This document shows positions 8,804 through 17,164 of a stretch of 64,000 nucleotides of DNA, piece after piece. The position numbers and the translations under genes are program-made. Under the pieces are notes generated by a model, which made no database searches, was not told the DNA's origin, and saw only the letters and a list, made by a program, of their open reading frames with translations. Position 1 is the first letter of the stretch. Every line of letters begins with the position of its first letter. Origin of the DNA: Comamonas flocculans (GTDB lineage: Bacteria > Pseudomonadota > Gammaproteobacteria > Burkholderiales > Burkholderiaceae_C); contig NZ_CP042344.1 of the NCBI RefSeq assembly GCF_007954405.1, positions 558,001 to 622,000 on the forward strand. Reading direction: 5' to 3'.

Positions 8804-9745
8804 ATGAACCTGCACCAATTCCGCTTCGTCCGGGAAGCCGCCCGCCGCCAGCTCAACCTCACCGAAGCGGCCAAGGCCTTGCACACCTCGCAACCGGGCG
8901 TCTCCAAGGCCATCCTGGAGCTGGAAGACGAGCTGGGCGTGGACATCTTCGCGCGCCACGGCAAGCGGCTCAAGCGCATCACCGAGCCGGGGCAGCACGT
9001 GCTCAAGAGCATCGAGGTGATCATGCGCGAGGTGGGCAACCTCAAGCGCATCGGCGAGCAGTTCAGCGCCCAGGACAGCGGCACCCTCTCGATCGCCACC
9101 ACCCACACCCAGGCGCGCTACGTGCTGCCACCCGCGGTGGCCAAGTTGCGTGAGCAATACCCCAAGGTCAACGTCAGCCTGCACCAGGCCAAGCCCGACG
9201 AGGTGGCGCGCATGGTGCTCGACGAAGTGGCCGAGATCGGCATGGCCACCGAGTCGCTGGCCGACTACCCCGAGCTCGTCACCCTGCCCAGCTACGAATG
9301 GCAGCACGTGCTGGTGCTGCCCACCACGCACCCGCTGGCGCGCAAGGAGCGCGTGGACATCGAAGACCTGGCGCATGAATCGCTCATCACCTACCACCCC
9401 TCGTTCACTGGCCGCAGCCGCATCGACAGCGCCTTTGCCGCGCGCCGGCTGCAGCCGCGCGTGGTGCTCGAAGCCATGGACTCCGACGTGATCAACACCT
9501 ATGTGCGCCTGGGCATGGGCGTGGGCATCGTCGCCGAGATGGCCACGCGCGAGGGCCTGCCGCCCGACCTGATCGCGCGCCCCACGGGCCACCTGTTCGG
9601 GCACAGCGTGGCGCGCATCGCCTTCAAGCGCGGCGCCTGGCTGCGCCACTTCGTCTACCGTCTGGCCGAACTGGCCAGCGACCGCCTGAACCGCCAGCTG
9701 ATCGAGCGCGCGATGTCGGGACAGGCGGAAGATTACGGACTTTGA
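8804..9745 (+). CDS. cysB: CysB-type LysR-family transcriptional regulator
   Basis: A 313-residue LysR regulator. The winged HTH is at about 1-60 (MNLHQFRFVREAARRQLNLT, LHTSQPGVSKAI). The effector domain shows the CysB/Cbl features TTHTQARYVLP and YHPSFTGRSRID. CysB responds to acetylserine and sulfate and controls cysteine biosynthesis and sulfonate use. The match is to the CysB/Cbl subgroup; whether it is CysB itself or a Cbl/SsuR-like paralogue cannot be settled. A sulfonate-type ABC transporter lies about 4 kb downstream and could be a target. Confidence 0.85.
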   Translation: MNLHQFRFVREAARRQLNLTEAAKALHTSQPGVSKAILELEDELGVDIFARHGKRLKRITEPGQHVLKSIEVIMREVGNLKRIGEQFSAQDSGTLSIATTHTQARYVLPPAVAKLREQYPKVNVSLHQAKPDEVARMVLDEVAEIGMATESLADYPELVTLPSYEWQHVLVLPTTHPLARKERVDIEDLAHESLITYHPSFTGRSRIDSAFAARRLQPRVVLEAMDSDVINTYVRLGMGVGIVAEMATREGLPPDLIARPTGHLFGHSVARIAFKRGAWLRHFVYRLAELASDRLNRQLIERAMSGQAEDYGL

Positions 9746-9802
9746 AACCGCTTGAGCGCTGGGCGCCTGGCGTTCAGCGGGCTCAAGACCCGGGCATTCA
9801 CC

Positions 9803-10954
9803 ATGACCACACCCCACTTCCCCAGCCGCCTGCCCGACGTGGGCACCACCATCTTCACCGTCATGTCCGCCCTGGCGGTGGAGCACGGCGCGGTCAACCT
9901 CGGCCAGGGCTTCCCCGATTTTTCCTGCGATGCGGCGCTGACCGGGGCAGTGACTCAGGCCATGCAGGCCGGTCACAACCAGTACCCGCCCATGGCAGGC
10001 GTGCACGCGCTGCGCGAGGTGGTCAGCCGCAAGACCGAGGCTTTGTACGGTCGGCATTACGACGTGGATGCGGAGGTGACCATCACCGCTGGCGCCACGC
10101 AGGCCATCCTCACCGCCATCCTCGCCTGCGTGCATCCGGGCGACGAGGTGATCGTGCTCGACCCCTGCTACGACAGCTATTTGCCGAGCATCGCGCTGGC
10201 CGGCGGCGTGGCGGTGCATGTGCCGCTCACGCCGGCGAGCTTCAGGCCCGACGTGGGCAAGATCGCCGCCGCCATCACGCCCCGCACGCGCCTGCTCATC
10301 GTCAACACCCCGCACAACCCCAGCGCCAGCGTCTGGACGGCCGAGGACATGCGTGCTCTGCAGGAGGTGCTGGCCCCCACCAGGGTGCTGCTGCTGTCCG
10401 ACGAGGTCTATGAGCACATGGTCTACGACGGCGGGCAGCACCAGAGCAGCGCACGCTTTCCCGGTCTGGCCGAGCGCGCCTTCGTGGTGTCGAGCTTTGG
10501 CAAGACCCTGCACGTGACGGGCTGGAAGGTGGGCTCGGTCTGCGCCCCCGCCGCGCTGACGGCGGAATTTCGCAAGGTGCACCAGTTCAACGTGTTCAGC
10601 GTGAACACGCCCATGCAGCACGGCATCGCCGCCTACATGGCCGATCCCGCCAGCTACGACGGCCTGAGCGCCTTCTACCAGGCCAAGCGCGATTTGTTCC
10701 GCGAGGGACTGGCGGGCTCGCGCCTCAAGCTGCTGCCGTCTTCAGGCAGCTTCTTCCAGTGCGTGGACATTTCCGCCGTCAGCGACCTGCCCGACGCCGA
10801 GTTCTGCCAATGGCTCACGCGCGAGATCGGCGTGGCGGCGATTCCGCTGTCGGCCTTCTACGCCGACGGGTTTGACCAGCATGTGGTGCGCTTTTGCTAC
10901 GCCAAGCGCGACGAGACGCTGCGCGAGGCGCTGGCGCGGCTGCGCAAGCTGTGA
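9803..10954 (+). CDS. ybdL: Pyridoxal-phosphate aminotransferase, methionine aminotransferase (YbdL) type
   Basis: A 383-residue class I/II aminotransferase. VNLGQGFPDF near the N-terminus, NTPHNPSA in the middle and the PLP lysine in SSFGKTLHVTGWKVG match the YbdL/MtnE/kynurenine-aminotransferase group. HQFNVFSVNTPMQHGIA is typical of YbdL. Expected to transaminate methionine or glutamine and their 2-oxo acids. The start at 9803 (MTTPHFPSRLP) gives the normal family length; the upstream extension overlaps the tail of the preceding region and is not family-like. Confidence 0.85.
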   Translation: MTTPHFPSRLPDVGTTIFTVMSALAVEHGAVNLGQGFPDFSCDAALTGAVTQAMQAGHNQYPPMAGVHALREVVSRKTEALYGRHYDVDAEVTITAGATQAILTAILACVHPGDEVIVLDPCYDSYLPSIALAGGVAVHVPLTPASFRPDVGKIAAAITPRTRLLIVNTPHNPSASVWTAEDMRALQEVLAPTRVLLLSDEVYEHMVYDGGQHQSSARFPGLAERAFVVSSFGKTLHVTGWKVGSVCAPAALTAEFRKVHQFNVFSVNTPMQHGIAAYMADPASYDGLSAFYQAKRDLFREGLAGSRLKLLPSSGSFFQCVDISAVSDLPDAEFCQWLTREIGVAAIPLSAFYADGFDQHVVRFCYAKRDETLREALARLRKL

Positions 10955-10978
10955 ATGGATTAACCTGAAAAATATCAG

Positions 10979-11031
10979 TCAAATCGGCCTCAAACGCTTG
11001 CCCAGCAAGCGCTGGCAGCTCTATTTTTGAG
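10979..11031. repeat. Dispersed palindromic intergenic repeat, copy 1
   Basis: Contains TCAAACGCTTG, CAAGCGCTGGCAGCT and flanking A/T tracts; the two halves can pair. Other copies in this window lie near 17.9, 23.4, 29.4, 50.7, 51.9, 57.7 and 64.0 kb, all at gene ends. It sits between convergent genes (aminotransferase and rng). Confidence 0.7.
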
Positions 11032-11095
11032 AGTTCGGCACGACTTGGTGCGCCAAACCAGGCGGCAATGCGCAAGGCGCCGCGACCAGGTTTGC

Positions 11096-12577
11096 TTACA
11101 TCAGCACGATGTCGTACTGCCCCGGCCGCAGCGCTCCCTCGGCCTGCAGCGAGATCGGCTTGCCGATGAAGTCCGACAGGCCCGCCAGGTGCTGGCTTTC
11201 CTCGTCCAGAAACAGCTCCACCACCTTGGGCGCGGCAATCACGCGAAACTCGCGCGGATTGAACTGGCGCGCCTCGCGCAGCACCTCGCGCAGGATGTCG
11301 TAGCAGACGGTGCGCGCGGTCTTGATCTCGCCCACGCCGTGGCAGGTGGGGCACGGCTCGCACAGCATGTGCGCCAAGGATTCGCGGGTGCGCTTGCGCG
11401 TCATCTCGACCAGCCCCAGCGGTGAAAACCCCCCCACCACGGTCTTCACCCGGTCGCGCCGCAGGTATTTTTTCAGCTCATCGAGCACCATCTCCTGATG
11501 CTCGGGGCGCGCCATGTCGATGAAGTCCACCACCACGATGCCGCCCAGGTTGCGCAGGCGCAGCTGGCGCGCGATGGTGCCCGCGGCCTCCAGATTGGTC
11601 TTGAAGATGGTTTCGTCGAAATTGCGCGCGCCCACATAGCCGCCGGTGTTCACGTCGATGGTGGTCAACGCCTCGGTCTGGTCCACGATCAGGTAGCCGC
11701 CGGACTTGAGCTCCACGCGCCGCCCCAGCGCACGGCCGATTTCCTCATCGATGCCGAACAGGTCAAAGATCGGACGCTCCCCTTTGTACAGCTGCAGGCG
11801 CTCCACCGCCTTGGGCATGTATTCCAGGCCGTAGGCCTGCAGCGCGGCAAACTGCTCGCGCGAGTCGATGCGCACGCTTTGCGTCTGCTCGCCCACCAGG
11901 TCGCGCAGCACGCGCTGCAGCAGGTTCAGGTCCTGGTGCAGCAGCGACATGGCCGGCAGGCGCTGCGCGGCGGCGCGGATGCCGGCCCAGGTCTTGCGCA
12001 GGTAGGCGATGTCCTCGCGCAGCTCGGCATCGCTTGCGTCCTCGGCATTGGTGCGCAGGATGAAGCCGCCCTTGGCCCCGGCGCCGGCTTCGGCCACCAG
12101 CTGCAGCAAGCGCTCGCGCAGCGCCTCGCGCTCTTCGGGGGCGATCTTTTGCGACACCCCCACATGGTTGTCCTGGGGCAGGAACACCAGCAAATGCCCG
12201 GCCACGCTGATCTGCGTGGACAGGCGCGCGCCCTTGGTGCCTATCGGGTCCTTGATGACCTGCACCATCAGAGGCTGGCCTTCGAAGACCTGCCTTTCTA
12301 TCGGCACCTGGGACTCGCCCCGGCGCACCGCGCCCTCGCCGTTCTCGGCGCGCTGCCAGACGTCAGCCACATGCAGAAAGGCCGCGCGCTCCAGGCCGAT
12401 GTCGATGAAGGCCGACTGCATGCCCGGCAACACGCGCGATACCTTGCCCAGATAGATGTTGCCCACCAGGCCGCGCTCCAGGGTGCGCTCCACGTGCAGC
12501 TCCTGCACCGCACCGTTTTCAACCACCGCCACGCGCGTCTCCTGCGGCGACCAGTTGATCAATATGTCGTTTTGCAT
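11096..12577 (-). CDS. rng: Ribonuclease G
   Basis: A 493-residue RNase E/G family protein without the long RNase E C-terminal scaffold, so RNase G. It opens MQNDILINWSPQETRVAVVE, then the S1-like region. The catalytic core has TIDVNTGGYVG, with its metal-binding Asp. The Zn-link cysteines CEPCPTCHG follow. The role is 5'-sensing cleavage of rRNA precursors and some mRNAs. ATG at 12577 is preferred over 12610 because the family starts there. It lies 29 bp downstream of maf, the standard maf-rng pair. Confidence 0.95.
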   Translation of the reverse strand: MQNDILINWSPQETRVAVVENGAVQELHVERTLERGLVGNIYLGKVSRVLPGMQSAFIDIGLERAAFLHVADVWQRAENGEGAVRRGESQVPIERQVFEGQPLMVQVIKDPIGTKGARLSTQISVAGHLLVFLPQDNHVGVSQKIAPEEREALRERLLQLVAEAGAGAKGGFILRTNAEDASDAELREDIAYLRKTWAGIRAAAQRLPAMSLLHQDLNLLQRVLRDLVGEQTQSVRIDSREQFAALQAYGLEYMPKAVERLQLYKGERPIFDLFGIDEEIGRALGRRVELKSGGYLIVDQTEALTTIDVNTGGYVGARNFDETIFKTNLEAAGTIARQLRLRNLGGIVVVDFIDMARPEHQEMVLDELKKYLRRDRVKTVVGGFSPLGLVEMTRKRTRESLAHMLCEPCPTCHGVGEIKTARTVCYDILREVLREARQFNPREFRVIAAPKVVELFLDEESQHLAGLSDFIGKPISLQAEGALRPGQYDIVLM

Positions 12578-12606
12578 CTTGGCTTTCTTGTTGCCCTCAT
12601 CATGCA

Positions 12607-13227
12607 TCAAGACGCCAGAACGCCGGCCAGGCGCAGCAATTGCGCCGTCTCAAACAGCGGCAGGCCCATCACGCCGCTGTAACTGCCGCTCAGATGCCGC
12701 ACATGCTGCGCCGCCGCGCCCTGGATGGCGTAGGCGCCGGCCTTGCCCAGCGGCTCGCCGCTGGCCACGTAGGCATCGATCTGGCGGGCGGTCAGCGGCG
12801 CAAAGCGCACGCGCGAGACCGAAAGCGCCACCAGCCGCCTTGGCCCATCCACCTGCAGCGCCACGGCGGTCAGCACCCGGTGCTCGCGTCCCGAGAGGCT
12901 GGCGAGCATGCGCGCCGCGTCCTGCGCATCCAGGGGCTTGCCCAGGATCTCGCGCCCCAGCGCCACCGTGGTGTCGGCGCACAGGATGGGCGCAGGCGCC
13001 AGGCCGCGCCGCTCGCGCCGGGCGACGGCCGCGTCCAGCTTCAGCCCGGTGGCGCGCTGCACATAGGTGGCCGGCGCCTCGCCGCGTGCCACCTGCTCCA
13101 GGCCCTCGGCGTCTTCGGCCACGTCGCCGGGCGCATTGGGCAGCAGGGGCAGATGGCGCACGCCCAGCTGATCGAGCAGCCGGCCACGGCGCGGGCTTTG
13201 GGAGGCAAGATAAATGAAATCGGGCAT
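12607..13227 (-). CDS. maf: Maf-like nucleoside triphosphate pyrophosphatase
   Basis: A 206-residue Maf protein: ASQSPRRGRLLDQLG at the N-terminus, then CADTTVALGREILGKP with the catalytic Asp. The C-terminal GAYAIQGAAAQHVRHLSGSY segment is characteristic. Maf enzymes hydrolyse modified or canonical NTPs (dTTP/UTP or m7GTP types). The motif pattern favours the dTTP/UTP type, with moderate certainty. The start at 13227 (MPDFIYLASQ) gives the normal length. Confidence 0.94.
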   Translation of the reverse strand: MPDFIYLASQSPRRGRLLDQLGVRHLPLLPNAPGDVAEDAEGLEQVARGEAPATYVQRATGLKLDAAVARRERRGLAPAPILCADTTVALGREILGKPLDAQDAARMLASLSGREHRVLTAVALQVDGPRRLVALSVSRVRFAPLTARQIDAYVASGEPLGKAGAYAIQGAAAQHVRHLSGSYSGVMGLPLFETAQLLRLAGVLAS

Positions 13228-13326
13228 GGCGCAAATTGTCCGACATGCCCCCATGCCTGTTGCCGCACCCGCGCAGCGCGACACGGGCTATGATTTTCGC
13301 CGTTCGACACCCACCGGAGACATTTC

Positions 13327-14349
13327 ATGCAAAGACGCGAACTGATTGCGGCCGGCCTGGCCGCCGCCCTCCCCAGCCTGGGCCTGGCACAGGCACTGGA
13401 AAAGACCAAGATCACCATCTCGGTCGGCGGCAAGAACCTGTTCTATTACCTGCCGCTGACGATTGCCGAGCAGCTGGGCTACTTCAAGGACGAGGGGCTG
13501 GACGTGACCATCGTCGACTTTGCCGGCGGCTCCAAGGCGCTGCAGGCGGTGGTCGGCGGCAGCGCGGACGTGGTCTCGGGCGCGTTCGAGCACACCATCA
13601 GCATGCAACTGAAGGGCCAGCCGATGCGCGCCTTCGTGCTGCAGGGCGCGGCGCCGCAGATCGTGCTGGGCGTGAACCCCAAGACCATGCCCGACTACAA
13701 GGAAATCGCCGACCTCAAGGGCAAGAAGATCGGCGTCACGGCGCCGGGCAGCTCGACCAACATCGTGGCCAACTTCGTGCTGGCCAAGGGTGGGCTCAAG
13801 CCCACGGACGTGAGCTTCGTCGGCGTGGGCGCGGGCAGCGGCGCGGTAGCGGCCATGCGCGCGGGCCAGATCGACGCCATCTCCAACCTCGACCCGGTAG
13901 CCACGCTGCTGGCGCGCTCGGGCGACCTGAAGATCATCTCGGACACGCGCCGCCTGGACGAGGCGGAAAAGGTCTTCGGCGGCCCCATGCCCGCCGCCTG
14001 CCTGTACGCGCCCCAGCCCTTCCTGGACAAGAACCCGCACACCGCGCAGGCGCTGGCCAACGCCATCGTGCGCGCCGACAAGTGGATCCAGCAGGCCGGC
14101 GCGGGCGACGTGATCAAGGTGGTGCCCGAGAGCTACCTGCTGGGCGACCGCGCGGTCTACATCGACGGCTTCCTCGCGGCCAAGCAGGCACTGTCGCACG
14201 ACGGGCTGTTCCCGGCCAAGGGCGCAGCCACCGCCTATCGCGCCATGGCCAGCATCGACAAGAAGATCGCCGCGGCCAAGGTGGACCTGGATGCGCTCTA
14301 CACCAACGCGTTTGCCAAAAAGGCCAACGCCAAGTACCCCAAGGGCTGA
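13327..14349 (+). CDS. ABC transporter substrate-binding protein (sulfonate/nitrate/taurine type)
   Basis: A 340-residue secreted binding protein. It starts with MQRRELIAAGLAAALPSLGLAQA, a signal peptide with a twin-Arg-like start. The SsuA/THI5-like fold shows LTIAEQLGYFKDEGLDV, GGSKALQAVVGGSADV and LKGKKIGVTAPGSS. A CGGAGAC ribosome site precedes the ATG. It is the first gene of a three-gene operon with an ATPase and a permease. The substrate could be a sulfonate, nitrate or an aromatic compound; no linked catabolic gene decides it. The operon sits between maf and the toxin-antitoxin module, splitting a usually contiguous cluster. Confidence 0.88.
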   Translation: MQRRELIAAGLAAALPSLGLAQALEKTKITISVGGKNLFYYLPLTIAEQLGYFKDEGLDVTIVDFAGGSKALQAVVGGSADVVSGAFEHTISMQLKGQPMRAFVLQGAAPQIVLGVNPKTMPDYKEIADLKGKKIGVTAPGSSTNIVANFVLAKGGLKPTDVSFVGVGAGSGAVAAMRAGQIDAISNLDPVATLLARSGDLKIISDTRRLDEAEKVFGGPMPAACLYAPQPFLDKNPHTAQALANAIVRADKWIQQAGAGDVIKVVPESYLLGDRAVYIDGFLAAKQALSHDGLFPAKGAATAYRAMASIDKKIAAAKVDLDALYTNAFAKKANAKYPKG

Positions 14350-14355
14350 GCGCGC

Positions 14356-15168
14356 ATGACCGATCCGGCCATCGTGCTGCAGGGTGTGGCCTGCACCTTC
14401 GTGAGCAAGGACAACCCCGGCCAGCGCTACACCGCGGTGCAGGACGTGGACTTGACCGTGGGCGCGGGCGAATTCGTCAGCGTGGTGGGCCCCACCGGCT
14501 GCGGCAAGAGCACGCTGCTCAACGTCGCGGCCGGGCTGCTCGCGCCCAGCGTGGGCAGCGTCAGCATCTTCGGCGAGCCGCTGTCCGGCATCAACCGGCG
14601 CGCCGGCTACATGTTCCAGGCCGAAAGCCTGATGCCCTGGCGCACGGCGCTGGCCAATGTCATGGCCGGGCTGCAGTTTCGCGGCGCACCCGAACTCGAG
14701 GCGCGCGCGCAGGCGCAGGAATGGCTGGCGCGCGTGGGCCTGGCGGAATTCGGCGACCGCTATCCGCACCAGATGAGCGGCGGCATGAGAAAGCGCGCCA
14801 GCCTGGCGCAAACCCTGGTGCTGGACCCCGACATCATCCTGATGGACGAGCCCTTTTCCGCCCTGGACATCCAGACGCGCCAGCTGATGGAAAACGAGGT
14901 GCTGGACCTGTGGCACGCGAAGAAAAAGGCCGTGCTCTTCATCACCCACGACCTCGATGAAGCCATCGCCATGAGCGACCGCGTCGTCGTCTTGAGCGCC
15001 GGCCCGGCCTCGCACCCCATGGGCGAATTCGCCATCGACCTGCCGCGCCCGCGCGACGTGGCCGAGGTCAAGACCCAGCCGCGCTTCCTGGAGCTGCACG
15101 CGGCCATCTGGGCCGAGCTGCGGGGCGAAGTGCTCAAGGGCTACGCGCAGCAACTCAAGAAGGCATGA
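14356..15168 (+). CDS. ABC transporter ATP-binding protein
   Basis: A 270-residue ATPase: Walker A GPTGCGKST, signature MSGGMRKRASLAQ, Walker B IILMDEPFSALD and the H-loop FITHDLDEA. It belongs to the SsuB/TauB/NrtD group. The gap from the binding-protein stop is six bases. It energises the permease that follows. Confidence 0.94.
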   Translation: MTDPAIVLQGVACTFVSKDNPGQRYTAVQDVDLTVGAGEFVSVVGPTGCGKSTLLNVAAGLLAPSVGSVSIFGEPLSGINRRAGYMFQAESLMPWRTALANVMAGLQFRGAPELEARAQAQEWLARVGLAEFGDRYPHQMSGGMRKRASLAQTLVLDPDIILMDEPFSALDIQTRQLMENEVLDLWHAKKKAVLFITHDLDEAIAMSDRVVVLSAGPASHPMGEFAIDLPRPRDVAEVKTQPRFLELHAAIWAELRGEVLKGYAQQLKKA

Positions 15169-15178
15169 GGGCGCAAGC

Positions 15179-16006
15179 ATGTGGAACCTGATCAAACCGC
15201 GCCCGGCCACGCTGCGCCTGTGGCAGCTGGGCCTGCTGGTGCTGCTCTTCGTGTTCTGGCACGTGATGACCAAGCCGGGGCTGATCCCGCCCTTCATGTT
15301 CGACAACGACCGGCAGGCGGCCTTCTTCTTCGGCGAGCCGCTGAAGATCTTCGGCGTGATCCAGGACTGGTTCTTCACCGACGCGGACATTTACCAGCAC
15401 CTGTGGGTGACGCTGGCCGAAACCGTCATGGCCTTTGCCATCGGGGCGGTCGGGGGCCTGGCCTGCGGCCTGTGGCTGGCACTCTCGCCCATGGCCTCGG
15501 CCATCATGGACCCCTACATCAAGGCCATGAACGCCATGCCGCGCATCATCCTCGCGCCCATCTTCGCGGTGTGGTTCGGCCTGGGCATGGGCTCCAAGGT
15601 GGCGCTGGGCGTCACCCTCGTGTTCTTCATCGTCTTCTTCAACGTCTACCAGGGCGTGAAGGAGGTGAGCCCCGTGGTGCTGGCCAATGCCCGCATGCTG
15701 GGTGCCAGCCAGCGCCAGCTCTTGCGCCACGTCTATCTGCCCAGCGCGACGAGCTGGGTCTTCAGCTCGCTGCACACCAGCGTGGGCCTGGCCTTCGTCG
15801 GCGCCGTCGTCGGCGAATACCTGGGCTCCAGCCGGGGCGTGGGCTACCTCATCCTGCAGGCCGAGGGCAGTTTTGACATCAACACCGTGATGGCGGGCAT
15901 CCTGGTGCTTACCGCCTTTGCGCTGGCGCTGGACGAGGCCGTGGGCGCGATAGAAAAGCGGCTGATGGTGTGGCAGCCCAAGGCGGGTGAGACGGAGCGG
16001 CTGTAG
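15179..16006 (+). CDS. ABC transporter permease
   Basis: A 275-residue inner-membrane permease of the binding-protein-dependent class. The conserved EAA loop is LANARMLGASQRQLLRHVYL; about six hydrophobic segments flank it, with AIGAVGGLACGLWLAL typical of SsuC/TauC permeases. It starts 10 bases after the ATPase gene. Confidence 0.92.
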   Translation: MWNLIKPRPATLRLWQLGLLVLLFVFWHVMTKPGLIPPFMFDNDRQAAFFFGEPLKIFGVIQDWFFTDADIYQHLWVTLAETVMAFAIGAVGGLACGLWLALSPMASAIMDPYIKAMNAMPRIILAPIFAVWFGLGMGSKVALGVTLVFFIVFFNVYQGVKEVSPVVLANARMLGASQRQLLRHVYLPSATSWVFSSLHTSVGLAFVGAVVGEYLGSSRGVGYLILQAEGSFDINTVMAGILVLTAFALALDEAVGAIEKRLMVWQPKAGETERL

Positions 16007-16013
16007 CTCAGCC

Positions 16014-16316
16014 TCAGGCAGGGTTCACCGGCAGGGCCTGCAGCTTGATTCCCAGGGCGTGCATGACCTTCAGGACAGTGCCAAAGCTCGGGTTGCCTTC
16101 TCCCGACAGCGCCTTGTAGAGGCTTTCGCGGCCCAGACCGGTTTCCTTGGCGAGCTGGGTCATGCCACGGGCGCGGGCAATATCGCCCAGCGCTGCCGCG
16201 ATGAAAGCCGCATCATCACCCGCCTCTTCCATGCAGGCTTGCAAATACAGCACGATGTCCTCTTCGGTCTTGAGGTGCTCTGCGCTGTCCCATCGGCGTA
16301 GTTTGATCGTTCCCAT
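16014..16316 (-). CDS. HTH antitoxin of type II toxin-antitoxin module
   Basis: A 100-residue HTH protein. MTQLAKETGLGRESLYKAL is the recognition region and is followed by NPSFGTVLKVMHALGIKL, the pattern of the addiction-module antidote family (HigA-like, HI1420 type). It lies 14 bp downstream of the toxin gene, the toxin-first order usual for this family. It should neutralise the toxin and repress the shared promoter. Convergent with the ABC permease gene. Confidence 0.88.
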   Translation of the reverse strand: MGTIKLRRWDSAEHLKTEEDIVLYLQACMEEAGDDAAFIAAALGDIARARGMTQLAKETGLGRESLYKALSGEGNPSFGTVLKVMHALGIKLQALPVNPA

Positions 16317-16330
16317 GGTGCTCCTTTGCT

Positions 16331-16621
16331 TTACAACTGCCGCGCCAGTTCGAGTGCCAGCTTGATATCCAAACGCTGGGTTGACTTGTCGCCACCGGCG
16401 AGCAGGATGACAATTTCCAGACCTCGCTGCACGAAATACACGCGATACCCCGGCCCATGGTGAATGCGCATCTCCGATACACCCTCACCCACAGGCGCGC
16501 AATCCCCAAAATTTCCAAGTTCAGCACGCCTGATGCGCGCCTGAATACGCTTTTGTGCGTGCTTGTCGCGCAATGCGTCAAACCAGTCATCAAACGTTTC
16601 GGTGGTATGAATGACCGTCAT
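16331..16621 (-). CDS. RelE/HigB-type toxin of type II toxin-antitoxin module
   Basis: A 96-residue protein of the addiction-module killer family (RelE/ParE superfamily). TFDDWFDALRD, AQKRIQARIRRAELGNFGD and GPGYRVYFVQRG are family-typical. Such toxins usually cleave mRNA at the ribosome. It is the first gene of the pair. A strong promoter appears to place its transcription start at or beside the start codon. Confidence 0.88.
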   Translation of the reverse strand: MTVIHTTETFDDWFDALRDKHAQKRIQARIRRAELGNFGDCAPVGEGVSEMRIHHGPGYRVYFVQRGLEIVILLAGGDKSTQRLDIKLALELARQL

Positions 16622-16627
16622 GGCTTA

Positions 16628-16655
16628 ATTGTATATATCAGGATACGGACCGCAA
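16628..16655 (-). promoter_or_regulatory. Promoter of the toxin-antitoxin operon with overlapping dyad
   Basis: On the minus strand, TTGCGG (16655-16650) and TACAAT (16633-16628) are spaced 16 bases apart. The -10 box ends only six bases before the toxin ATG at 16621. GTAT...ATAC half-sites (16631-16646) overlap the promoter and are a candidate operator for the antitoxin. Confidence 0.5.
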
Positions 16656-16684
16656 GCCTGCGCCCTTGTATCGCGCGATGCGGA

Positions 16685-17152
16685 TCACTCCCGGTGGTAG
16701 GGATGCCCCGCATTCACCGACCACGCCCGGTAAAGCTGCTCGATCAAGAGCACCCGCACCAGCGCATGCGGCAGGGTCAGGTCCGACAGGCGGATGCGCT
16801 CGTGCGCGGATTGCAGCAGCGCAGGGTCAAGACCGTCCGGGCCGCCGATGAGGAGGGCCACGTCGTCGCCCGCCAGCTGCCAATCCTTCAGGCGCGCGGC
16901 CAGGGCCTGAGTGGTCAGGCGCGTGCCGTGCTCGTCCAGCGCCACGCGGCGGGTGCCGCGGGCAATGGCGGCCTCGATGCGCTCGCGCTCGGCGGCCTGC
17001 AGGGTTTGCAGGGTCTTGGAGCCGCGCGGCTCGGTCTTGACGGCCTTGAGCTCGACCTTCAGCTCGGGCGGAAAGCGCTTGGCGTAATCGTCGTAGGCGG
17101 TCTGCGCCCAGGCGGGAATGCGCTGGCCGACGGCAACGATGGCAAGGTGCAC
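16685..17152 (-). CDS. rlmH: 23S rRNA (pseudouridine1915-N3)-methyltransferase RlmH
   Basis: A 155-residue SPOUT methyltransferase. The C-terminal knot shows [13 protein letters not shown] and [20 protein letters not shown], ending in the conserved HPYHRE. It methylates the pseudouridine of helix 69 in 23S rRNA. It lies 12 bp downstream of rsfS, the standard order. maf, the usual next gene, is displaced about 3.5 kb. Confidence 0.97.
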   Translation of the reverse strand: MHLAIVAVGQRIPAWAQTAYDDYAKRFPPELKVELKAVKTEPRGSKTLQTLQAAERERIEAAIARGTRRVALDEHGTRLTTQALAARLKDWQLAGDDVALLIGGPDGLDPALLQSAHERIRLSDLTLPHALVRVLLIEQLYRAWSVNAGHPYHRE

Positions 17153-17164
17153 GGCCGGCGGGCC

